Source: SHVO01 sp041905525 | GTDB lineage: Bacteria > Pseudomonadota > Alphaproteobacteria > Rhodospirillales > Rhodospirillaceae | Direction: 5' to 3' | Length of the DNA: 64,000 bases | Assembly (NCBI GenBank): GCA_041905525.1 | Contig: JAYRKY010000019.1 | Coordinates: forward strand, 1 to 64,000 | Shown: one piece after another, positions 44,172-52,751 of the stretch | Layout of the letters: each line of letters begins with the position of its first letter | How positions within the stretch are numbered: position 1 is the stretch's first letter | Notes under the pieces: model-generated | Databases searched by the model: none | Seen by the model: only the letters and a program-made list of their open reading frames with translations | What the model was told of the DNA's origin: nothing | Made by a program: the position numbers and the translations under genes

Positions 44172-45131
44172 TCAGGCTGAGCGCGCGCCATCGTCCATAT
44201 TGTGGGCGACGACTCTCAACTGCGACTTCGCACGTGCGATCTCGCGGACCAGGAAATCCCTGAAAACCGCGACGCGGGCGGACTGGCGAAGTTCTTCCGG
44301 GTACACAAAGTAGGCCTCGATGGTCGGCCCCTCGATCCCCGGCAGCACCTGAACCACGCCCCGGCCCTCCTGGAGGAAGTATTCCGGCAGCGCGCCGACC
44401 CCGATTCCCGCCTTCACGGCCCGGTAAATGCCGTAAAGGTTGTTCACGCGCAGCGCCGAGTGCGTCTGGATGCCTTTCTCGCGCAGGATCTCCGGCAGCC
44501 AATTGATCGACCTTACGGGCGCGACTCCTTCGCCGAAGAGGATGAGATCGTGGCTGCGCAGATCTTCCAGCGTGTGCGGAACGCCGCGTTCCTTCAGATA
44601 GTCGGCCGAGGCGTAGAGATTCGCGCGCAATGTGCCGACATGTCGTTGAATGAGGTCCGGCTGGGTCGGTTCGTTGAAGCGGATTGCGACATCCGCTTCG
44701 CGCATCGCGAGATCGAGTTCGCGGTCGTCGAGGCGCAACATGACCTCGATCCCGGGATAGCTCTTGATGAATTCCTTGAGGCGGCTCGTGAGCCATACGG
44801 AGCCAAAGGCGACGGTGGTCGTCACGCGTAGAACGCCTTCCGTGCTCTCCTTCGTTTCGGTCAGGAGACTTTCGACACTGTTCAGTTTTGCGAACACGTC
44901 GTGGACGGTCTTGTACAGGAGGTCGCCTTGCTCGGTCAGAATCAAACCGCGCGCGTGACGATGAAAGAGCGAGACGCCAAGCGATTCCTCGAGCGCGCTG
45001 ATCTGCCGGCTCACCGCCGACTGCGAGAGGTTCAGGGTCTCGCTCGCGTGCGTGAAACTGCCCGCCTCGGCCACCGCGTGGAAAACGCGCAGTTTGTCCC
45101 AATCGAGACGACTATTTTGACGCTGTGGCAC
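44172..45131 (-). CDS. LysR-family transcriptional regulator
   Basis: 319 residues with an N-terminal winged helix-turn-helix (DKLRVFHAVAEAGSFTHASETLNLSQSAVSRQISALEESLGVSLFHRHARG) and a periplasmic-binding-like effector domain. A long conserved hinge helix (VFAKLNSVESLLTETKESTEG) follows. This matches an alphaproteobacterial group often found next to trxB, which lies 82 bases upstream on the same strand. Effector and targets are unknown. Confidence 0.92.
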   Translation of the reverse strand: MPQRQNSRLDWDKLRVFHAVAEAGSFTHASETLNLSQSAVSRQISALEESLGVSLFHRHARGLILTEQGDLLYKTVHDVFAKLNSVESLLTETKESTEGVLRVTTTVAFGSVWLTSRLKEFIKSYPGIEVMLRLDDRELDLAMREADVAIRFNEPTQPDLIQRHVGTLRANLYASADYLKERGVPHTLEDLRSHDLILFGEGVAPVRSINWLPEILREKGIQTHSALRVNNLYGIYRAVKAGIGVGALPEYFLQEGRGVVQVLPGIEGPTIEAYFVYPEELRQSARVAVFRDFLVREIARAKSQLRVVAHNMDDGARSA

Positions 45132-45212
45132 TTGAGATCCTTTCCGCGCGCAAATTGCGCGTCCAGCAGCCCATTAAACCGCGGTTCTTAGTGCGCGGGC
45201 ACTCGCAGGAAT

Positions 45213-46154
45213 CTAGCCCTGCGCGGCGAGGAAGCGGTCGGCCTCCAATGCAGCCATGCATCCCGTTCCCGCGGCGGTCACGGCTTGGCGGTATACATGA
45301 TCCTGCACATCGCCCGCCGCGAAGACGCCCGGAATATTCGTGCGCGTCGAGTCAGGCTGCGTCACCAGATAATTGTTTTCGTCCATGTCGAGCACACCCT
45401 TGAACAGGTCCGTGTTCGGCGTATGGCCGATCGCGACGAACATGCCGTCCGCCTTGAGCTCCTGGACGGCGCCGGTTTTCAAATTGCGCACGCGCACGCC
45501 GACGACGCCCGGGGGAGCATCCTTGCCGAGAACCTCGTCGACTACAGAGTCCCAGATCACCTGGATCTTGGGATGCTCGAACATTCGTTTCTGGAGAATC
45601 TTCTCGGCGCGAAGCGAGTCACGGCGGTGGATGAGCGTCACCTTGGTGGCGTGGTTCGTGAGGTAAAGCGCTTCCTCGACAGCGGTGTTCCCGCCGCCGA
45701 TGACGACGACCTCTTTACCGCGGAAGAAAAAGCCGTCGCAGGTTGCGCAGGCCGATACGCCGAACCCCTGGTATTTCTTTTCCGATTCGAGGCCCAGCCA
45801 GCGCGCCGACGCGCCGGTCGAAATGATCAAGGTGTCGGCGGTGTAGGTGTCGCCCGAATCGCCGACCAGCGTGAACGGCCGTTTCGTGAGGTCCAGCTTC
45901 ACGATCGTGTCGCTGACCATGCGCGCGCCGACGTGCTCGGCCTGCTTCTGCATCTGCTCCATGAGCCATGGGCCCTGGATCACATCCGGAAAGCCCGGGT
46001 AATTCTCGACATCGGTCGTGATCGTCATCTGGCCGCCCGGCTGCATGCCGGCGACCACGATGGGGGAAAGATTCGCGCGGGCGGAGTAGATCGCGGCGGT
46101 CAGGCCGGCGGGACCGGAGCCCAGGATCAGCACTTTGGTATGAGTATTTGTCAT
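45213..46154 (-). CDS. trxB: Thioredoxin reductase
   Basis: A 313-residue flavoprotein that reduces thioredoxin with NADPH. FAD-binding GSGPAGLTAAIYSARA, redox-active CATC in SACATCDGFFFRGKEV, NADP-binding GGGNTAVEEAL, and the C-terminal FAD motif GVFAAGDVQDHVYRQAVTAAGTGCMAA are all present. It is divergent from the Lrp-type gene; the 235-base spacer 46155-46389 has no other gene. Confidence 0.97.
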   Translation of the reverse strand: MTNTHTKVLILGSGPAGLTAAIYSARANLSPIVVAGMQPGGQMTITTDVENYPGFPDVIQGPWLMEQMQKQAEHVGARMVSDTIVKLDLTKRPFTLVGDSGDTYTADTLIISTGASARWLGLESEKKYQGFGVSACATCDGFFFRGKEVVVIGGGNTAVEEALYLTNHATKVTLIHRRDSLRAEKILQKRMFEHPKIQVIWDSVVDEVLGKDAPPGVVGVRVRNLKTGAVQELKADGMFVAIGHTPNTDLFKGVLDMDENNYLVTQPDSTRTNIPGVFAAGDVQDHVYRQAVTAAGTGCMAALEADRFLAAQG

Positions 46155-46389
46155 AGCTGGAAAATGGCCTCACCGAGGGCAAAAATTGCTTTGCAGCGCA
46201 GCAAAATAAGGGTCTCCAGATATACGTTTGGTGCAAACAGGGCGCAAGGACCGGCCAACGCTCGCGTGCGCGGGGAGCATAACTCGTTTCGCGTGTCCTA
46301 TAGTAGTTGCGTTTATCCCTCATTCTTTATAACAATATTTCGCGCCGCTCAGGGGGGAGCGTCCGCCGTGTCCTGATGTTGGGGGCTAA

Positions 46390-46917
46390 ATGCAACGCGT
46401 GAAACTCGACCGGATCGACCGCCAGATCCTTTCGGATCTCCAGGCGGACGGCCGGATGACCAATGTCGAGCTGGCGCACCGCGCCGGAATCTCGGCGCCG
46501 CCCTGTCTACGGCGCGTCCGAGCGCTCGAGCAGGCCGGTTACATCAAAGGCTACCACGCCCAGCTCGACCAGGCGCAGTTGGGCTATGCGGTCTCTGTTT
46601 TCGCCCACGTCGGCCTCAACAGCCAGGCGGAGGCCGATCTCTCGGCGTTCGAGACCCTGGTGAAGGAATGGCCGGAGGTGCGCGAATGCCACATGCTGGC
46701 GGGTGAGACCGACTTCCTCCTCAAGATCGTCGCCAAAGATTGGGACGCCTATCAGAAGTTTGTCACGGAGAAGCTGACGGCCGCCCCGAAGGTCGCGAAC
46801 GTGAAGTCGGCGTTGGCCATCCGCAGCGCCAAGAACCTGCCGGGCGTTCCCATCGCCGTAGACGGCGACAAGCCGGTGCAGCCGCCGCTGACGGTCCCCG
46901 CGGGCGTGGGGACCTAA
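46390..46917 (+). CDS. Lrp/AsnC-family transcriptional regulator
   Basis: 175 residues: N-terminal helix-turn-helix (LDRIDRQILSDLQADGRMTNVELAHRAGISAPPCLRRVRALEQAGYI) and a C-terminal RAM ligand domain (ECHMLAGETDFLLKIVAKDWDAYQKFV). A Pro-rich tail of about 20 residues follows. Target amino acid is unknown. It is followed by a bidirectional terminator shared with greA. Confidence 0.94.
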   Translation: MQRVKLDRIDRQILSDLQADGRMTNVELAHRAGISAPPCLRRVRALEQAGYIKGYHAQLDQAQLGYAVSVFAHVGLNSQAEADLSAFETLVKEWPEVRECHMLAGETDFLLKIVAKDWDAYQKFVTEKLTAAPKVANVKSALAIRSAKNLPGVPIAVDGDKPVQPPLTVPAGVGT

Positions 46918-46940
46918 AGGCTCCGTTCCTCCGAGATCAC

Positions 46941-46969
46941 AAAAAAGGGCGCCTTGCGGCGCCCTTTTT
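46941..46969. terminator. Bidirectional terminator between the Lrp gene and greA
   Basis: AAAAAAGGGCGCC-TTGC-GGCGCCCTTTTT has A- and T-runs on both flanks and serves two convergent genes. Confidence 0.92.
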
Positions 46970-46987
46970 ATATGGTCTTCTCGGGCC

Positions 46988-47461
46988 CTATTTGAATTTG
47001 ACGCTCAGGACTTCGTAGCCCTTCGAGCCGCCTGGCGCGCTGACCTCGGCGGTGTCGCCGATGGTCTTGCCGATCAAGGCGCGTCCCAGGGGAGACTGGA
47101 CCGATATCTTGTTCTTCTTCAGGTCGGCCTCATAGGGCCCGACGAGCTGGTAGGTTATTTCCTCATCGCTATCGACATCAGCCACCGTCACGGAGGCGCC
47201 GAAGCGCACGGTTTTACCGGACAGCTTGGTGACATCGATGATATCGGCGCGGCTGACAATATCCTCCAGCTCGCTGATGCGGCCCTCAATGAAGCTCTGG
47301 CGCTCACGCGCCGCATGATATTCGGCGTTTTCGGAAAGGTCCCCGTGCTCGCGGGCCTCGGCGATCTGCTTGATCACCGCATGGCGCTCCACGGCCTTAA
47401 GCTGGTGCAGCTCAGCCTTTAGGGGCTCTAAACCTTCCGCGGTCATTGGAATCTTTTCCAT
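46988..47461 (-). CDS. greA: Transcription elongation factor GreA
   Basis: A 157-residue cleavage factor that rescues backtracked RNA polymerase. The N-terminal coiled coil (MEKIPMTAEGLEPLKAELHQLKAVERHAVIKQIAEAREHGDLSENAEYHAARERQ) has the tip acidic residues DLSENAEY. The C-terminal FKBP-like domain ends QSPLGRALIGKTIGDTAEVSAPGGSKGYEVLSVKF. It is 77 bases downstream of carB. Confidence 0.97.
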   Translation of the reverse strand: MEKIPMTAEGLEPLKAELHQLKAVERHAVIKQIAEAREHGDLSENAEYHAARERQSFIEGRISELEDIVSRADIIDVTKLSGKTVRFGASVTVADVDSDEEITYQLVGPYEADLKKNKISVQSPLGRALIGKTIGDTAEVSAPGGSKGYEVLSVKFK

Positions 47462-47538
47462 GACGCTTCCTTGTCCTCAAGAAACAGAACAGCCCACGCC
47501 ATGACGGCGAGGGCTCGGGCCTACAATCAGTATGTCGA

Positions 47539-50500
47539 CTAGCGACTAAAATAGGATTGCAGGGGCGCAACATCAAGGGCTCCATCCTTGAGCCCCCCGA
47601 TGGCCGTCGCCGCCGCTTCCGCACCCGATAAGGTGGTGTAATGGCAGATGTTCCGGGTGAGGGCCGTTCTGCGGATGGTAAAGCTGTCCTTGAGGGATTG
47701 GGCCCCCTCGGTGGTGTTGATCACCATCTGGACGTTGCCGGAGATCATTTCGTCGACGCAGTGGGGACGACCCTCCGCCACCTTATTGACCGGCTCGGCC
47801 GGTATTCCGGCGTTCGCCAGGGCCTGCTGGGTGCCGCGAGTCGCAATGACCTTGAAGCCCAGGTTCACCAGACGGCGCGCGAGATGCACGGCCTGGTCCT
47901 TGTCGCGTTCGCGTACCGAGAGGAACGCGGTCCCGGACGATGGCAGCGCCAGACCCGCGCCGAGCTGCGCCTTGGCGTAAGCGCGCGGGAAATCGGCATC
48001 GAGGCCCATGACTTCACCGGTCGACTTCATTTCCGGCCCCAGCACGATATCGACGCCCGGAAAACGGTTGAACGGGAAGACGGCTTCTTTAACCGCAACA
48101 TGTTGCGACGCCAGCGGCGCGTCGCGTCCGACGAGACCGAAATCGGCCAGCTTGGAACCGGCCATCACGCGCGCCGCGATCTTCGCGACGGCGACGCCGG
48201 TCGCTTTGGCCACGAACGGCACGGTGCGGCTCGCGCGCGGATTGACTTCGAGGATGTACACGACGCCGTTCTGAACGGCGTACTGCACGTTCATGAGTCC
48301 GACCACCTTGAGCGCGAGGGCAAGGGCCTTGGTCTGGCGGCGGATGTCGTCAACGATTTCCTTCGGCAGCGTGTGTGGCGGCAGCGCGCATGCGCTGTCG
48401 CCGGAGTGAATGCCGGCTTCCTCGATGTGCTCCATGATGCCGGCGATGTAGACGTCCTTGCCGTCCGACAGGGCGTCGACATCCACTTCGATGGCGTTGG
48501 AGAGATACGAGTCGATGAGGAGCGGGTTGTCGCCCGTGGCCTTCATCGCGCTGCGGATATACTCCGAGACGCCGGCTTCGTCGTAGACGATGCGCATGGC
48601 GCGGCCGCCGAGCACATAGGACGGACGAATGACGACCGGATAGCCGATCCGGTTCGCCGCGGCGCGCGCCTCGTCGGCGTTGCGCGCGGTTCCGTTCGCG
48701 GGCTGGCGGAGTTTCAGATCTTCCAGCAAACGCTGGAAACGCTCGCGGTCCTCGGCCAGGTCGATCGCGTCGGGCGACGTGCCGAGGATCGGAATGCCGG
48801 CGGCTTCGAGGGCGTGCGCAAGCTTCAACGGCGTTTGGCCGCCAAGCTGAACGATGACCCCTAGAACTCTGCCGTTCGACTGCTCGGTGGTGATCAGCTC
48901 GATCACGTCCTCGGCCGTCAGCGGCTCAAAGTAGAGGCGGTTGGAAGTGTCGTAATCGGTCGAGACGGTTTCGGGATTGCAGTTGACCATGATGGTCTCG
49001 AACCCCGCGTCGCGCAGCGCAAAGGCGGCGTGGACGCAGCAGTAATCGAACTCGATGCCCTGGCCGATGCGGTTCGGTCCGCCGCCGAGGATGATGACCT
49101 TGTTCTTCGCCGAGGGCTCCGCTTCGCACTCGGGCTCGTTGAGGCCGTCACCTTCGTAGCAGGAGTACATGTAAGGCGTCGGGGACGCGAACTCCCCCGC
49201 GCAGGTGTCGATGCGCTTGTACACGGGCCGAACGCCAAGTTGATGACGCAGCTTGAAGATGTCGGCCGCCTTCTTGCCGGCGAGTTCGGCGAGGCGGGAG
49301 TCGGCAAACCCCATCTTCTTCAGGCGCAGCAAGGCCTGCCGGTCGGAGGGAATGCCCTTGGCACGGACATCGGCTTCGGCATCGACGATCGATTTCAATT
49401 GCCGCACGAACCACGGATCGAATTTGGTGGCGCGGTGGACGTCGTCCACGGTCATGCCGGCGCGCAGACCCTGGGCGGCGACCAGGAGCCGGTCGGGGCG
49501 CGGCTTGGTCATGGCGAGACGGAGCGCGTCCTTGTCCATCGTCGGCGCGCCGCTGTCGTCGAGCGAGATCTCATTCAAGCCGTTGAGACCGGTTTCCAGC
49601 GAGCGAAGACCCTTCTGCAGGCTTTCGGCGAAAGTGCGTCCGACGGACATCGCCTCGCCCACCGACTTCATGCTGGTGGACAGAAGCGGGTCGGCGTCAG
49701 GGAATTTTTCGAAGGTGAAGCGCGGAATCTTCGTCACGACATAATCGATGGTCGGCTCGAAGGAGGCCGGCGTGGCTTTCGTGATGTCGTTGGTGAGTTC
49801 GTCGAGCGTGTAGCCGACGGCAAGCTTGGCCGCGATTTTCGCGATGGGGAAACCCGTCGCCTTGGAAGCCAGCGCCGACGAGCGCGAGACGCGCGGGTTC
49901 ATCTCGATGATGGTCATGCGGCCATCGGCGGGGTTGATCGCGAACTGCACGTTCGAGCCGCCGGTATCGACGCCGATCTCGCGCAGGCAGGCGATCGAGG
50001 CGTTGCGCATCACCTGATACTCTTTGTCGGTCAGCGTAAGGGCCGGGGCGACCGTAATCGAATCGCCCGTGTGCACGCCCATCGGATCGACGTTCTCGAT
50101 CGAGCAGATGATGATGCAGTTGTCCTTTTTGTCGCGGACGACTTCCATCTCGTACTCTTTCCAGCCGAGCACGGATTCCTCGACAAGGACCGTGCCGACC
50201 GGCGAAGCGGCGATGCTCGTGCCGACGATATGTTCGAATTCTTCGGTATTGTAAGCGATGCCGCCGCCTTCACCGCCGAGGGTAAAGGACGGGCGCATGA
50301 TCGCGGGCAGGCCGACGTACTTCAGCGCCTCGCGCGCTTCTTCCAACGATTTCACCATGACGCTGCGCGGGCTTTCGAGCCCGATTTTGCTCATGGCGTC
50401 GCGGAACAACTCGCGGTCCTCGGCCTTCATGATGACGTCACGCTTGGCCGCGATCATCTCCACGCCGAATTTCTCAAGCACGCCGGAATCGGCCAGCTTC

Positions 50501-50799
50501 ATCGCGGTGTTGAGCGCCGTTTGCCCGCCCATGGTGGGAAGCAGCGCGTCCGGGCGTTCCTTCTCGATGATCTTCGCGACGATCGCGGGGGTGATCGGCT
50601 CGATGTAGGTGGCGTCCGCCATCTCCGGATCGGTCATGATGGTGGCGGGGTTCGAGTTTACGAGGATGACGCGATAGCCTTCCTCGCGCAGCGCCTTACA
50701 CGCCTGCGCCCCGGAGTAGTCGAACTCGCACGCCTGTCCGATGACGATCGGACCCGCGCCGATGATCATGATGCTCTTGATGTCGGTACGCTTCGGCAT
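47539..50799 (-). CDS. carB: Carbamoyl-phosphate synthase large subunit
   Basis: 1086 residues, normal for CarB. Two homologous ATP-grasp halves are visible: GAGPIVIGQACEFDYSGAQACKAL and GGGPNRIGQGIEFDYCCVHAAFAL begin each half, with EMNPRVSRSSALASKATG and EVNPRASRTVPFVAKATG as the metal-binding ends. The C-terminal MGS-like allosteric domain follows. It makes carbamoyl phosphate for arginine and pyrimidines with CarA, whose gene ends 4 bases upstream. Confidence 0.98.
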   Translation of the reverse strand: MPKRTDIKSIMIIGAGPIVIGQACEFDYSGAQACKALREEGYRVILVNSNPATIMTDPEMADATYIEPITPAIVAKIIEKERPDALLPTMGGQTALNTAMKLADSGVLEKFGVEMIAAKRDVIMKAEDRELFRDAMSKIGLESPRSVMVKSLEEAREALKYVGLPAIMRPSFTLGGEGGGIAYNTEEFEHIVGTSIAASPVGTVLVEESVLGWKEYEMEVVRDKKDNCIIICSIENVDPMGVHTGDSITVAPALTLTDKEYQVMRNASIACLREIGVDTGGSNVQFAINPADGRMTIIEMNPRVSRSSALASKATGFPIAKIAAKLAVGYTLDELTNDITKATPASFEPTIDYVVTKIPRFTFEKFPDADPLLSTSMKSVGEAMSVGRTFAESLQKGLRSLETGLNGLNEISLDDSGAPTMDKDALRLAMTKPRPDRLLVAAQGLRAGMTVDDVHRATKFDPWFVRQLKSIVDAEADVRAKGIPSDRQALLRLKKMGFADSRLAELAGKKAADIFKLRHQLGVRPVYKRIDTCAGEFASPTPYMYSCYEGDGLNEPECEAEPSAKNKVIILGGGPNRIGQGIEFDYCCVHAAFALRDAGFETIMVNCNPETVSTDYDTSNRLYFEPLTAEDVIELITTEQSNGRVLGVIVQLGGQTPLKLAHALEAAGIPILGTSPDAIDLAEDRERFQRLLEDLKLRQPANGTARNADEARAAANRIGYPVVIRPSYVLGGRAMRIVYDEAGVSEYIRSAMKATGDNPLLIDSYLSNAIEVDVDALSDGKDVYIAGIMEHIEEAGIHSGDSACALPPHTLPKEIVDDIRRQTKALALALKVVGLMNVQYAVQNGVVYILEVNPRASRTVPFVAKATGVAVAKIAARVMAGSKLADFGLVGRDAPLASQHVAVKEAVFPFNRFPGVDIVLGPEMKSTGEVMGLDADFPRAYAKAQLGAGLALPSSGTAFLSVRERDKDQAVHLARRLVNLGFKVIATRGTQQALANAGIPAEPVNKVAEGRPHCVDEMISGNVQMVINTTEGAQSLKDSFTIRRTALTRNICHYTTLSGAEAAATAIGGLKDGALDVAPLQSYFSR

Positions 50800-50803
50800 C
50801 GGC

Positions 50804-51973
50804 TCACTGCGCCTTTTTCTGATCGGCCATCAGCTTCGTGAAGCGATGGAACAGATAGTGACTGTCCTGCGGGCCCGGAGAGGCCTCCGGATGATACTGA
50901 ACGCTGAACACCGGCTTGTCGGTGGCGCGCATGCCTTCGACGATCCCGTCGAAGAGGCTCTTATGTGTCTCGACCACGTTGTTCGGCAGCGTCGCGCGAT
51001 CGACGCAGAAACCGTGGTTTTGCGAGGTGATCTCGACTTTCCCGGTTTCCAGGTCCTGCACCGGCTGGTTGGCGCCGCGGTGACCCAGCTGCAATTTGTA
51101 GGTCTTGGCGCCGAAGGCCAGGGCGAGCAGCTGATGGCCCAGGCAAATGCCGAACACGGGTTTTCCGGTCGCTATGATCTTTTGAATCACGGGCACGGCG
51201 TATACGCCGGTCGCGGCCGGATCGCCGGGCCCGTTCGAGAGAAACACGCCGTCGGGATTGTGCCGCAGGATGTCGTCCGCCGTGGCCGTGGCCGGGACCA
51301 CCGTCACCTTGCAGCCGGCGTCGGCGAGGCAGCGCAGGATGTTGCGTTTCGCGCCGTAATCGACGGCCACCACGTTGAACGCGGGTTTGATGCCGTCTTT
51401 TTCGAGATCCCCGAAGCCCTTCGTCTTGGACCAAAGCGTCTGCGTCCAGGTGTAGGTCTGGCTGCAGGAAACTTCCTTGGCGAGGTCCATGCCGTTCAGG
51501 CCGGGCCAGGCTTTTGCTTGCGCTTTCAGCGCGTCGAGATCGAACTTGCCCGAAGGTTCATGACAAATGACGCCGTTCGGGGCGCCCTTGGTGCGGATGC
51601 GGCGGGTCAGGCGGCGCGTATCGATTCCGGAAAGGCCGATGAGATCGTTGGACCGCAGCCACGTGTCGAGGTGCTGCGCCGAGCGGTAATTGGACGGATC
51701 GGTGATGTCGTCGCGCACGATGCAGCCGCGCGCGGCGGGCGTCATGCTTTCGAGGTCTTCGGGGTTAACGCCGACGTTGCCGATGTGGGGGAATGTGAAG
51801 GTGATGATCTGACCGGCGTAGGAGGGGTCGGTCATCACTTCCTGGTAGCCGGTGATGGAGGTGTTGAACACCACCTCGCCGACCTTCGCCCCGGTGGCCC
51901 CGATTCCTCTCCCCCAAATGACCTCGCCGTCATCTAGAACGAGAACGGCCGTGGCACCGGAGGGTTGTTTCAT
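50804..51973 (-). CDS. carA: Carbamoyl-phosphate synthase small subunit
   Basis: About 389 residues: N-terminal CPSase_sm domain (GEVIWGRGIGATGAKVGEVVFNTSITGYQEVMTDPSYAGQ) and a class I glutamine amidotransferase domain with the nucleophile in VFGICLGHQLLALAFG and the His-x-Glu in VQYHPEASPGPQDS. It releases ammonia for CarB. ATG 51973 is preferred to TTG 51985. The 5' spacer to yqeY (51974-52252) has no gene. Confidence 0.97.
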   Translation of the reverse strand: MKQPSGATAVLVLDDGEVIWGRGIGATGAKVGEVVFNTSITGYQEVMTDPSYAGQIITFTFPHIGNVGVNPEDLESMTPAARGCIVRDDITDPSNYRSAQHLDTWLRSNDLIGLSGIDTRRLTRRIRTKGAPNGVICHEPSGKFDLDALKAQAKAWPGLNGMDLAKEVSCSQTYTWTQTLWSKTKGFGDLEKDGIKPAFNVVAVDYGAKRNILRCLADAGCKVTVVPATATADDILRHNPDGVFLSNGPGDPAATGVYAVPVIQKIIATGKPVFGICLGHQLLALAFGAKTYKLQLGHRGANQPVQDLETGKVEITSQNHGFCVDRATLPNNVVETHKSLFDGIVEGMRATDKPVFSVQYHPEASPGPQDSHYLFHRFTKLMADQKKAQ

Positions 51974-52258
51974 CGGTCGTGTCAACTCGGCTTCAGGTTT
52001 GCGCCCATTCGCGCCGTCCTTCCGCGAGGCCGCGGCTGGACAGATGGGAATGGATCGTCGTGTGTTTGGATGGCGCGCGGGCGAAAACGCACGCTATCTG
52101 GCGCGGTGTAAGCAAAGCGCACCTGTGAGTCAAGTGCTTGGGCCTGGGTTAGGCCATGTGAACTATAAGTATGATTTTTGGCGCCCGAAGCTTTTGCAAA
52201 GCCGCCGCGAATCGCGCTACGCTGACTCTTTCCGCAATAGAAATCCGAGTACGTGAAC

Positions 52259-52717
52259 ATGCTGCGCACCCGTTTGGCCGATGCGTTAAAGGACTCCCTG
52301 CGCGCGAAGGAAGACCGCAAGGTCGCGACCATCCGCCTGATCCTGGCCGGTCTCAAGCACAAGGACATTGAAGCCCGTCCGTCCGGCAACACGGCCGGCA
52401 TCAGCGAGCCCGAAATCCTGCAAATGATGAACGGGATGATCAAGCAACGCCGGGAAAGCATCGAGATGTACGAGAAGGGCAACCGGCCTGAACTCGCCAA
52501 GCAGGAAGCCGAGGAAATCGAGATCATCCAGAGCTTCATGCCCAAACAGATGGATGAGGGCGAAGTTGCCGCCGCCGTCAAAGCCGCCATTGCGCAATCC
52601 GGCGCCGCGTCCGTGAAGGACATGGGCAAGGTGATGGCGGTCCTGAAAGAGAAGTACACGGGCGTGATGGACTTCTCGAAAGTCTCCGGCGTGGTGAAGC
52701 AGCAGCTTGGGGCTTAA
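52259..52717 (+). CDS. yqeY: GatB/YqeY domain protein
   Basis: About 152 residues. MLRTRLADALKDSLRAKEDRKVATIRLILAGLKHKDIEAR and EIEIIQSFMPKQMDEGEVAAAV are typical. The family shares the helical tail of GatB and is thought to contact tRNA, but its role is not settled. It precedes dnaG by 34 bases, the usual order in alphaproteobacteria. ATG 52259 or GTG 52253 are possible starts. Confidence 0.93.
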   Translation: MLRTRLADALKDSLRAKEDRKVATIRLILAGLKHKDIEARPSGNTAGISEPEILQMMNGMIKQRRESIEMYEKGNRPELAKQEAEEIEIIQSFMPKQMDEGEVAAAVKAAIAQSGAASVKDMGKVMAVLKEKYTGVMDFSKVSGVVKQQLGA

Positions 52718-52751
52718 GCTTCATTCTGCTCCTCTTGTAGGTTGAGGCCCC

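Noticed and set aside
49030..50841. 603-codon open frame opposite carB
   Set aside because: Shadow frame of carB; the minus strand has every CarB motif.
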